Shown: piece after piece, positions 16,542 to 22,240 of the stretch
How positions within the stretch are numbered: position 1 is the first letter of the stretch
Layout of the letters: the number at the start of each line of letters is the position of its first letter
From: a virus
Length of the DNA: 22,240 bases
Reading direction: 5' to 3' (one strand)
Virus record (IMG/VR): IMGVR_UViG_3300043446_003330
Location: 1-22,240 of that record
The notes under the pieces: model-generated
The model's input: only the letters and a program-made list of their open reading frames with translations
The model's database searches: none
What the model was told of the DNA's origin: nothing
Made by a program: the position numbers and the translations under genes

Positions 16542-17906
16542 TTAACTCACATTAACTTCAGGAGTTTGTGGAACGAAAGTAGGATTAGGGTTAGGTTTCG
16601 CATCTCCAGCTTGATTATTCGTACCTTCTGTATATTGAGTATTATTTCCTTGCTTTCTTTCTGTTGCCGCATCTTTATCTCGTTGAGAAGCTCCTCCTGG
16701 ATTTTCATTTAGGAAAACAAGATTACTAGGTAGTTCACGTAATTTCTGTCTTAATCCTTTTAAATCAGATTTAACCATAAAAAAATCAGATGCATTTATA
16801 GGCACACCCGATGGTCCAACACCAGTTGGGTGTGTTTCTTTTGTTATGTGTTCTATTAATTTATCTATTGTATCACAAAGATTACCCAACCACTCTAAAG
16901 TCCTGTCTCCTAACAATACAGGCGAAACAGCATTTATACCCAAACTAATTTTATTACTTTCAACTTCAACTACTTGTTTTGCATCAAGTGAAATTGCCTT
17001 TTCAGAAGAAAGTCCTATACCTTCTTTTGAAAAAGCAATCAATTCTTGTTTACGAGCGTTAAATATAATCCTATCTGATGCTATAATAACTTGATTGCCA
17101 GCAAATTTATTTTTGTTAAATAAATCTACACTCTTATCTTTTATAGAAGGAGTGTAAGTTGATGCTGGTGTGAATTTTACTTCTTGTCCAGATGCCAACC
17201 ATATAGAGGCATCATCTTCATCTGGATTCTCAAGAATAAATTCGTTGAATGGTTTTTTCTTTGGATTTGTTCCATTAGAAATAATAAGAATTGGATTGCC
17301 TGTGTCACCCAATCCTTTCTTCCAAATAGGTTTTGTAGGATAGTTTCTTTTCTCATTTACGGTTGAACCAAAACGAATTGATTGTCCCCATCTGCCTTCG
17401 AGAATAATATCACCCGAATAAGGTTGAATGGGATAGACATCGAGACGTTCTGGAAAGGCAGGGTCGATAGTAGTAGATACTTGAAGTCTGCTTTTTACCT
17501 TGTTGGATATACCATCTTGGGCATTTTCTCTTGAATTTTTATCTTTAGTGCTGGTGTCTTTTAGGTATTCCGTTATACCTGGTAATCCATTGTGATGAAC
17601 AGAACTTTGTACCGATACAGGATTTGTGTAGTAATATTCTTGTGATACTCTTCCAGCACTATTATATGCAGTAGGTGCCTTCATAAGTACAACAACTTCA
17701 CCGGCAACTGGTATATTTTTTAGATTTACATCTAATGCCCTTGCTTGGATTTTATCGTTAGCTGCTTGTGAACCATAAGGACCAACTAGTTTACAGATAA
17801 TAGTGTATAATTTTTCTTTATCCTTTCCACTAAAATCTACATCAACAACTTCAGCAGTTACGAGTTCATAATCTTGTCCGGCTAATATCGTCTTTGATGG
17901 ATTCAT
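16542..17906 (-). CDS. 5: gp5-like baseplate hub/central spike protein without lysozyme domain
   Basis: A 454-aa protein. Residues about 10-95 form an OB-fold-like beta domain as at the N-terminus of T4 gp5 (LVTAEVVDVDF, KLYTIICKLVGPYG, IPVAGEVVVLMKAP). Residues about 155-215 hold the hub-type block VYPIQPYSGDIILEGRWGQS followed by IRFGST. Residues about 230-330 are short repeating beta strands (IWLASGQEVKFTP, NQVIIASDRIIFNARKQ, AISLDAKQVVEVESNKISLG) consistent with a spike beta-helix, and the conserved HPTGVGPSGVPIN follows. The C-terminus is Asn/Gln/Pro-rich. Known: gp5 trimers form the membrane-piercing spike at the tail tip. T4 gp5 carries a lysozyme domain in the middle; none is seen here, and the next gene encodes a cysteine hydrolase. 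The ATG at 17906 has GAGGAG 10 nt upstream and lies inside the preceding gene (41-bp overlap). Confidence 0.82.
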   Translation of the reverse strand: MNPSKTILAGQDYELVTAEVVDVDFSGKDKEKLYTIICKLVGPYGSQAANDKIQARALDVNLKNIPVAGEVVVLMKAPTAYNSAGRVSQEYYYTNPVSVQSSVHHNGLPGITEYLKDTSTKDKNSRENAQDGISNKVKSRLQVSTTIDPAFPERLDVYPIQPYSGDIILEGRWGQSIRFGSTVNEKRNYPTKPIWKKGLGDTGNPILIISNGTNPKKKPFNEFILENPDEDDASIWLASGQEVKFTPASTYTPSIKDKSVDLFNKNKFAGNQVIIASDRIIFNARKQELIAFSKEGIGLSSEKAISLDAKQVVEVESNKISLGINAVSPVLLGDRTLEWLGNLCDTIDKLIEHITKETHPTGVGPSGVPINASDFFMVKSDLKGLRQKLRELPSNLVFLNENPGGASQRDKDAATERKQGNNTQYTEGTNNQAGDAKPNPNPTFVPQTPEVNVS

Positions 17907-18252
17907 CTACTTTTATCTCCTCTTGGCTCTCACTTATAGATTTTATTTCTTTAAGAAGATTATCTTTTTCTTCGTCTGTTAAGAATGAATTACCTTCTTC
18001 ATTCTTATTAGAGACCATTCTTTGAACAACTGCTGCCATTTTTACAAGATGTTCATCGTTCTTAACGGCAACTTCCATATAATCTTTGATAACAGGTACA
18101 AGAAGAGCAGCGTCACTTATGTTTGTAATAAGTGGTTTTAAATCAGCAATAAGAAGATTGATTTGTCTATCTTTCTTCTTTTGATTCTCGTAAATATCCT
18201 TTAATAAATCCGAGAATTTTTTACTTCCAAATATTTCTGCATCAAAGTTCAT
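17866..18252 (-). CDS. Small helical protein overlapping the spike gene, function unknown
   Basis: A 128-aa, almost wholly helical and charged protein beginning MNFDAEIFGSKKFSDLLKDI. It has a central more hydrophobic stretch (LIADLKPLITNISDAALLVP) and an acidic C-terminal half (FLTDEEKDNLLKEIKSISES). It has no Cys and no clear membrane helix. Its last 41 bp overlap the first codons of the gp5-like gene in another frame, which points to translational coupling; the spike gene's own SD (GAGGAG) lies inside this gene. The start has only a distant GAGGA (about 20 nt away), so it may itself be coupled to gp55, which ends 14 bp upstream. Tight linkage to the spike suggests a hub partner or assembly chaperone, but this is inference. 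I do not know the family's function. Confidence 0.65.
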   Translation of the reverse strand: MNFDAEIFGSKKFSDLLKDIYENQKKKDRQINLLIADLKPLITNISDAALLVPVIKDYMEVAVKNDEHLVKMAAVVQRMVSNKNEEGNSFLTDEEKDNLLKEIKSISESQEEIKVDESIKDDISRTRL

Positions 18253-18266
18253 ATACTATAATTATA

Positions 18267-18992
18267 TTAATCCTCAATAATATCTCTAATATCATACCAA
18301 GATAGTTTTGCTATATTAGTGCCATCTGTATATTCTTTATACAGTTTCATGTAGATGATTTTTATCTTTGTTATTACGTTTGTGATGTATTGTGATTTTA
18401 CACCCGTTCTCTCTCTTATCAGTATGTATATTGCCTTTTTGTTATAGTTTTCTATATTCTCACGGGTTTTAAACAAATAAAGAACTGAATCTGCTATTTG
18501 TATATCCCGTTGTTTGGAGAAAATTAAAGCAAGATATTTTTCCATGACTTCCACGAACATATTTATGAAATCACTTTGTTCGTCTATTAATTCACTACGA
18601 ACTTGTTCGTTCACCACATTGCGTTCTGTGTCAATCATTTCTATATCATGTTTTGCTTTAAACTGATAGTAGTTTTTATTATTTTCAGCAATTAGATAAT
18701 TCTTAGCAACTATGGAGAAATAAGAAAATGCTTTTCCATTTTCTTCCTTATACTTACAAAGTTTTTCGTGTAAGAATGTTACCACCTCATGTTTTACATC
18801 TTCGTGAGAAACATCAAAGTTATAAAACTTAAAACGGTGAATCATTATCTCTGCTAATTTATAAAAAGCAGGGTGAATTTTCTTCGTGTAAATTATATTT
18901 CTTGTTACAGAATCTTCACAGTTATTATACTCTATAATAGCATTTTCGGTGTCCTTTGTGAAATAGACATTTTGTTTTTTACGTGTTGCCAT
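18267..18992 (-). CDS. 55: gp55-like late-transcription sigma factor
   Basis: A 241-aa protein (T4 gp55 is 185 aa). It fits the gp55 family in layout: a helical N-terminus with IHPAFYKLAEIMIHRFKFYN, then VKHEVVTFLHEKLCKYKEEN and GKAFSYFSIVAKNYLIAENN. The latter resembles the sigma region 2-type segment (aromatic-rich, F-S-Y-F) that melts the promoter. The C-terminal half is a further helical region (KAIYILIRERTGVKSQYITN). Known: gp55 replaces sigma70 on host RNA polymerase and recognises TATAAATA late promoters, working with gp33 and the sliding clamp gp45 in T4. Neither of those partners is visible here. The ATG at 18992 has GAGG 6 nt upstream. The gene lies just before the spike and baseplate genes, which are likely targets. 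Confidence 0.8.
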   Translation of the reverse strand: MATRKKQNVYFTKDTENAIIEYNNCEDSVTRNIIYTKKIHPAFYKLAEIMIHRFKFYNFDVSHEDVKHEVVTFLHEKLCKYKEENGKAFSYFSIVAKNYLIAENNKNYYQFKAKHDIEMIDTERNVVNEQVRSELIDEQSDFINMFVEVMEKYLALIFSKQRDIQIADSVLYLFKTRENIENYNKKAIYILIRERTGVKSQYITNVITKIKIIYMKLYKEYTDGTNIAKLSWYDIRDIIED

Positions 18993-19000
18993 ACTCTACC

Positions 19001-19333
19001 TCACTCCTCATCTCTTAAAGTTGTCATGTAACCAAGCACCGACGGAGATGAATTATTTTCAGTCTCACCTTGTTCTATATCAAGGTAGCTTGCAATATCG
19101 TTAATTATCTTTTTTAATTCTTTGAAGAATATACCTACCTCATCGTCCGATTCAAACGCACCTCTTCTATCTAATTGTTTTAAGTAAGAAGTTTGACTTA
19201 AAACTCTATTTCTCATTGCAAGTATAAACTCTTCATTTTGTTTTGATATTTCTTCGAGTTTACTATACTTGTTATAAAGATTATAATTTACAAAAACAGA
19301 TGCCGCTAACAATAACAACACTATTATTACCAT
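19001..19333 (-). CDS. Small N-terminally anchored membrane protein, function unknown
   Basis: A 110-aa protein. Residues 2-18 form one hydrophobic helix (VIIVLLLLAASVFVNYN) directly at the start, followed by a charged helical region that would face the cytoplasm or periplasm. A conserved-looking block reads LKQLDRRGAFESDDEVGIFF followed by KELKKIINDIASYL, which recalls, from memory, a small phage family found near gp55 genes. The helix could be an anchor or an uncleaved signal; no cleavage site or lipobox is evident. The ATG at 19333 has a strong SD (GAGAGG). It lies between the ClpP-like protease (2-bp gap) and gp55 (8-bp gap), so all three are co-expressed. Function is not known. Confidence 0.7.
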   Translation of the reverse strand: MVIIVLLLLAASVFVNYNLYNKYSKLEEISKQNEEFILAMRNRVLSQTSYLKQLDRRGAFESDDEVGIFFKELKKIINDIASYLDIEQGETENNSSPSVLGYMTTLRDEE

Positions 19334-19335
19334 AT

Positions 19336-20046
19336 TTATCCTCTCCCCAAGCTTGTTTTGTTATCTAGACTAGCGGCATCCGATGTTTTTCGAATGTTGT
19401 TAGGTTCTATAATTGAATCAATTACACCTAATTCCAACGCTTCTTGTGGTGAAATATAATAATCTTTTATGGTTATATCTCTCCAAAATTTCTTATCCTT
19501 ATTTGAATTATCACTCATAATCGTAACAAGGATTTCTTCTAACTTCTCCATGTGTTGTACGTTAGCCTTCATATCCGAAGACTTACCATAAATACCCGAA
19601 GACATTTCATGGAACATGATTGTACTATTCTTTGAAGCTGCACGAATTCCTGTTCCTGAACATAAGATAAGTGCTGCAGCAGACATTGCTCTTCCTCGGC
19701 AAATCGTATTAACTTTAACATTCAAACTTTGTATGAAGTCAATAATACCTAATGCCTCATAAACATCCCCACCGTCAGAATTCAAAATAATGTTTATAGG
19801 ATCATTCTTTTTCTCTTCTGGACGCATATGTAATATGCCTCGTATTCTTAATATAAGGTCATATAAAGTACCGTCCATAATATCGCCAAATATCAATACA
19901 CTTGAAGTTTCATAGTCAAATCCATAATCTATTTGAGTAAGTGCTTCTTTCCATTTAAGTGGCAATTCATCAGAAGACTGAGAATCTTTGATAACTGTTC
20001 TTTTTTGTTCTAATTCGTCATCATACATATTATTCATAGCTCTCAT
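19336..20046 (-). CDS. clpP: ClpP-like serine protease
   Basis: A 236-aa member of the ClpP/S14 family. The core runs from FGDIMDGTLYDLILRIRGIL through NIILNSDGGDVYEALGIIDF to GVIDSIIEP. The catalytic triad is intact by alignment from memory: Ser in GRAMSAAAL (near residue 122), His in MFHEMS (near 146) and Asp in KDYYISPQEAL (near 195). The N-terminus (about 40 residues) and C-terminus (about 25 polar residues) extend beyond the core. Known: ClpP forms tetradecameric chambers fed by ClpX/A unfoldases. Phage-encoded versions may act on host or phage proteins, and some phages use ClpP-fold enzymes as prohead proteases. The ATG at 20046 overlaps the previous stop (ATGA), but its AAAGG touches the codon. 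The ATG at 20037 has AAAGG at 9 nt and may be the true start (233 aa). Confidence 0.88.
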   Translation of the reverse strand: MRAMNNMYDDELEQKRTVIKDSQSSDELPLKWKEALTQIDYGFDYETSSVLIFGDIMDGTLYDLILRIRGILHMRPEEKKNDPINIILNSDGGDVYEALGIIDFIQSLNVKVNTICRGRAMSAAALILCSGTGIRAASKNSTIMFHEMSSGIYGKSSDMKANVQHMEKLEEILVTIMSDNSNKDKKFWRDITIKDYYISPQEALELGVIDSIIEPNNIRKTSDAASLDNKTSLGRG

Positions 20047-20420
20047 CCTTTCTTTTTTTTAGATTTATTCTTTGATAGTTTCGAGAATTCTATAACAATC
20101 TTATCATCAATCGACTGTTTTTTCTTTTTAGGTTTATCCGATTTTTTAATTTCGGTAGGTGGTAGTGTACCAAATAAATTCTCTTGAATCTCACCTTTAT
20201 GATACACATTTCCTTCGGAATCAACAAATTCATTCATAAACTTCCATCCTCTCGGATAACCACTTGACTTTTTATTTTCAGGCATTGGCAATGAATTTGC
20301 CGTACACTTCCAACAAAGAACTTTTGTTATGTTATCGTCAACAAGAACTTTTTCATAACAAAACTTCCCTTTAAAATATTTACTCTCTGATGTTCTATTT
20401 TCACAAGTAATATACTTCAT
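20043..20420 (-). CDS. Small protein with Cys pair (possible zinc knuckle) and Lys-rich tail
   Basis: A 125-aa protein. Cysteines at about residues 6, 21, 36 and 39 (the last two as CWKC) could form a zinc site, although the first pair is spaced 14 residues apart rather than as a CxxC knuckle. A conserved-looking middle (SGYPRGWKFMNEFVDSEGNV, then YHKGEI) matches, from memory, a hypothetical family in aquatic T4-like phages. Residues about 90-125 are very basic (KKSDKPKKKKQ, LSKNKSKKKKG) and may contact nucleic acid or acidic protein. The ATG at 20420 has no clear SD. Its stop overlaps the ClpP-like gene's start (ATGA). Function is unknown; an expression or host-takeover role is a guess from size and charge only. 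Confidence 0.7.
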   Translation of the reverse strand: MKYITCENRTSESKYFKGKFCYEKVLVDDNITKVLCWKCTANSLPMPENKKSSGYPRGWKFMNEFVDSEGNVYHKGEIQENLFGTLPPTEIKKSDKPKKKKQSIDDKIVIEFSKLSKNKSKKKKG

Positions 20421-20424
20421 ATTA

Positions 20425-21543
20425 TCATCTAATAAATGGTCGTGTTGGTTTCCACGGATTTTCTATAACCACATTTGGTTTTGTTTCATCGTAGAATTCA
20501 TCAATGTTATTTGTATTTTCATCTTCGCTCAATATACTAACTTCTTCGTTGTTTTCCAACTTTTTATTTTTCTTTGTTCTCTTTGATTTTATTACCACCC
20601 TATCTAAAGGTGGATTATCTACCGATTGTGTTACAGAGTCAGTTATTTGATCATTTATAGCGGATGGGAAACTTTGGACAGGTTCTTCATACCCGATTCC
20701 AATCTCTTGTCCAATTTCACTCAAGTCATCCAATGATTCATTTTGTTTTTCTTTTGAACTCAAATGATTCGCTGCGATAACCAAACTAACCGCGAGTGGG
20801 TCAAATACAATAACAAGAATAAGAATAAACCAATTAACCACATTATCCATCGGTATGCCGGTTATTCTACTCAAGTAAAGAAGTGGACCTAATTCTGATG
20901 AGAATGATTCATTTGTTACTGTAAGTTTTGTTTGGTCTATCTTTGCAATAGAATCTGAAAGTGCAAACGATTTTTGAGTCAAGGTAGAAATATCGTTGTT
21001 TAGATTTTCCGATGACTTATCAATAGATGTTATATTTTTTGATAGACCATTTGTACCACGTTTCTGTGTTAGTTGTTGTGTGTAAGCATTTTGTTGTGAT
21101 ACACGAATTTGGTCGAGTGATTTTAGACGATTATTTTTATCTTCTATTGCTTTATCAACTTGTGCTTTTTGTTCACCAAATAATTTCTTCTTTTGGTCAA
21201 GTAAAACCATTTCGTTTTGTGCTTTATAGATTACCTTTGCGGTTTCCTGATATGAGTTCGTTAGATACCCATAAACACCAATAGAAGTAATTGCCATAAG
21301 GACTACGGCGGCAGAAAGAAGATAGGCTTTGAAAAGAAGACGGAGTGTTTTAAAGTGGTCGTGTAGGAATGTTACAACAACAAGTTTGGAAAGTTCTAAC
21401 ATTGCTGCCATACCAACAACAGACCAAGAACCACCTGAAAATAATTTGGATATACCGAATACAGAATAATAACCTGAAAATGTAGCTAATCCAATCGCAC
21501 AAAACCAAATAAGGTTTTTAAGGTTGAATAGTTTAGATAACAT
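20425..21543 (-). CDS. Four-helix membrane protein with a large coiled-coil loop
   Basis: A 372-aa protein from the chosen start. Three hydrophobic helices lie near the N-terminus (around LIWFCAIGLATFSGYYSVFG, VVGMAAMLELSKLVVVTFL and AYLLSAAVVLMAITSIGVYG). A region of about 130 residues that looks like coiled coil follows (KAQNEMVLLDQKKKLFGEQK through NNDISTLTQK). A fourth helix (NWFILILVIVFDPLAVSLVI) and a polar tail with a basic patch (KSKRTKKNKK) end the protein. The frame is open to 21612, but the ATG at 21543 (MLSKLFNLKNL) is preferred: GGGAAA lies 5 nt upstream, it overlaps the UVDE stop by only 11 bp, and the longer version adds a polar stretch without a good SD. It is not a holin-sized protein. 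The architecture (membrane ends, coiled-coil domain on one side) suggests a scaffold or sensor in the host membrane. Function is unknown to me. Confidence 0.72.
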   Translation of the reverse strand: MLSKLFNLKNLIWFCAIGLATFSGYYSVFGISKLFSGGSWSVVGMAAMLELSKLVVVTFLHDHFKTLRLLFKAYLLSAAVVLMAITSIGVYGYLTNSYQETAKVIYKAQNEMVLLDQKKKLFGEQKAQVDKAIEDKNNRLKSLDQIRVSQQNAYTQQLTQKRGTNGLSKNITSIDKSSENLNNDISTLTQKSFALSDSIAKIDQTKLTVTNESFSSELGPLLYLSRITGIPMDNVVNWFILILVIVFDPLAVSLVIAANHLSSKEKQNESLDDLSEIGQEIGIGYEEPVQSFPSAINDQITDSVTQSVDNPPLDRVVIKSKRTKKNKKLENNEEVSILSEDENTNNIDEFYDETKPNVVIENPWKPTRPFIR

Positions 21544-22240
21544 TAGCATTTCCCATTGTTTTACGATATTCGAGTAGTGCCAGTTCTTTTGCTTTACATT
21601 CCAACATAACATCTACGTCATATCCATAAGTATTTATTTCTTCCAAAATGTAGTCTGCATGAGCTTGTGGCTTATCCTTTGGATTACCAGATTCCTTTGG
21701 TTTGGATGACGAGTAATGAACTACGGGGATGATACTATCACGCCAAGTTGACATAGCAAGTTCAAGAGCTTCTTGTTCAGTTAAATCACCTGTGTTGAAT
21801 GTATGATGGTGGTAATCAAACACAATTGGAATACCGATACGTTCATGGATATACATCAAGTCTTTTACACTATACATACTTGCTTTATCATCGTTTTCAA
21901 CCGTAAGACGAGATTTGACAGAGTGTGACAATTTGTCATAGTTGTCACAAAATCTCTGCATACTTGCAATTTTATCACCGTATGTTCCGTTACAATGAAT
22001 GTTTATCTTGTTGTATGGTGAGTTATAGAGTCCTAATAAATCAAGTACCTTACCGTGATTTTCTAGGTCGATAATAGTGTTCTGAACTACTTTCTCATTA
22101 GGTGAACAAAGTACGTTAAACGGGCCAGGGTGACACCCTAAACGAACGCCATTGGATTTTGCGTACTCACCAGTACGTTTCATTACCTCTGCAATTTCTT
22201 CGATGTTAGGGAGGTTTTCTATACCATATTCAGATGCCCA
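21533..22240 (-). CDS. uvsE: UV DNA damage endonuclease (UVDE), N-terminus cut off by window edge
   Basis: The frame is open from 22240 to the stop at 21533 (235 codons visible; the true start is outside). It is a TIM-barrel UVDE family enzyme, which nicks DNA 5' of UV photoproducts to start excision repair. The metal-ligand set I expect from the family is present: His in RLGCHPGPF, His in ENHGKVLDL, His in KINIHCNGTYGDK, Glu in LTVENDD, Asp and His in VFDYHHHTFN, His in VVHYSSSK, His in QAHADYI and Glu in MLECKAKE. The Lys that, as I recall, is modified two residues before the VVHYSS His in Thermus UVDE appears to be Val here. Phage UVDE probably repairs phage DNA or keeps a sunlit host productive (inference). 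It overlaps the start of the membrane protein gene by 11 bp. Confidence 0.9.
   Translation of the reverse strand, partial: WASEYGIENLPNIEEIAEVMKRTGEYAKSNGVRLGCHPGPFNVLCSPNEKVVQNTIIDLENHGKVLDLLGLYNSPYNKINIHCNGTYGDKIASMQRFCDNYDKLSHSVKSRLTVENDDKASMYSVKDLMYIHERIGIPIVFDYHHHTFNTGDLTEQEALELAMSTWRDSIIPVVHYSSSKPKESGNPKDKPQAHADYILEEINTYGYDVDVMLECKAKELALLEYRKTMGNANVI

Noticed and set aside
18253-18290. TATAAT-like sequence just upstream of the 128-aa gene
   Set aside because: It lies only about 10 nt before the ATG with no matching -35 element at 17 bp, so it would give a nearly leaderless RNA in a context where other genes use SD sequences.
21544-21612. Upstream extension of the membrane protein to an ATG at 21612
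   Set aside because: It would deepen the overlap with UVDE to 80 bp, adds polar sequence ahead of the first helix, and lacks a good SD. The ATG at 21543 has GGGAAA 5 nt upstream.
1-22240. tRNA genes, CRISPR arrays, insertion sequences, attachment sites and strong terminators
   Set aside because: No cloverleaf, spaced repeat array, transposase, or GC-rich hairpin followed by a T run was seen. The gaps (60 bp at most) are too short for most of these.

Overview
The window is a piece of a large, contractile-tailed, T4-like phage genome (Caudoviricetes, myovirus morphology). The evidence is a set of recognisable T4-type late genes: a gp55-like late sigma factor, a gp5-like central spike, a gp25-like wedge protein, a gp6 (baseplate J)-like wedge protein and a gp7/P2-gpI-like wedge protein. 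The DNA is AT-rich, roughly one third GC by eye. Most genes have a visible Shine-Dalgarno sequence (GAGG, GGAG or AAGGG), so the host very probably initiates translation by SD pairing. The host itself cannot be named. Several families here (the DNRLRE-type wedge protein, the Gly/Ser-rich structural paralogs and the 217-aa structural protein) resemble, from memory, proteins of uncultured aquatic T4-like phages.

All genes lie on the minus strand and are read from right to left. Coding is essentially continuous: the longest gap is about 60 bp (5847-5906), many neighbours overlap by 4-41 bp, and no stretch over 300 bp lacks a gene. I see no tRNA, CRISPR array, insertion sequence or strong terminator.

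Right part (about 18.3-22.2 kb): auxiliary and regulatory genes. These are a UV-damage endonuclease (UVDE, truncated by the window edge), a four-helix membrane protein with a coiled coil, a small Cys-knuckle protein, a ClpP-like serine protease, a small N-terminally anchored membrane protein and the gp55-like sigma factor.

Middle part (about 5.9-18.3 kb): the baseplate hub and wedge. In order these are a small helical protein overlapping the spike gene, the gp5-like spike with no lysozyme domain, a separate CHAP/NlpC-like cysteine hydrolase, a small unknown protein, gp25, gp6, a DNRLRE-type beta protein, a coiled-coil protein of unknown role, and a 1332-aa gp7-like protein with an embedded LamG-like lectin domain.

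Left part (0-5.9 kb): probable surface or appendage proteins. A 217-aa protein with an Ig-like C-terminal half is followed by three tandem paralogs of 367, 355 and 940 aa. All three paralogs end in the same roughly 330-residue module. The 940-aa member adds a Gly/Pro-rich repeat linker and a cysteine-rich middle. The first 47 codons of a further gene reach the left edge.

Working model (inference): gp55 directs late transcription of the structural genes. The spike and the separate hydrolase penetrate the envelope, and gp25, gp6 and the gp7-like protein form the wedge. The lectin-like, DNRLRE-like, Ig-like and triplicated modules may decorate the baseplate and bind the host surface. The most unusual points are the triplicated structural module, the replacement of gp5 lysozyme by a stand-alone cysteine hydrolase, the lectin domain inside the gp7-like protein, and the ClpP/anchor-protein/gp55 cluster.
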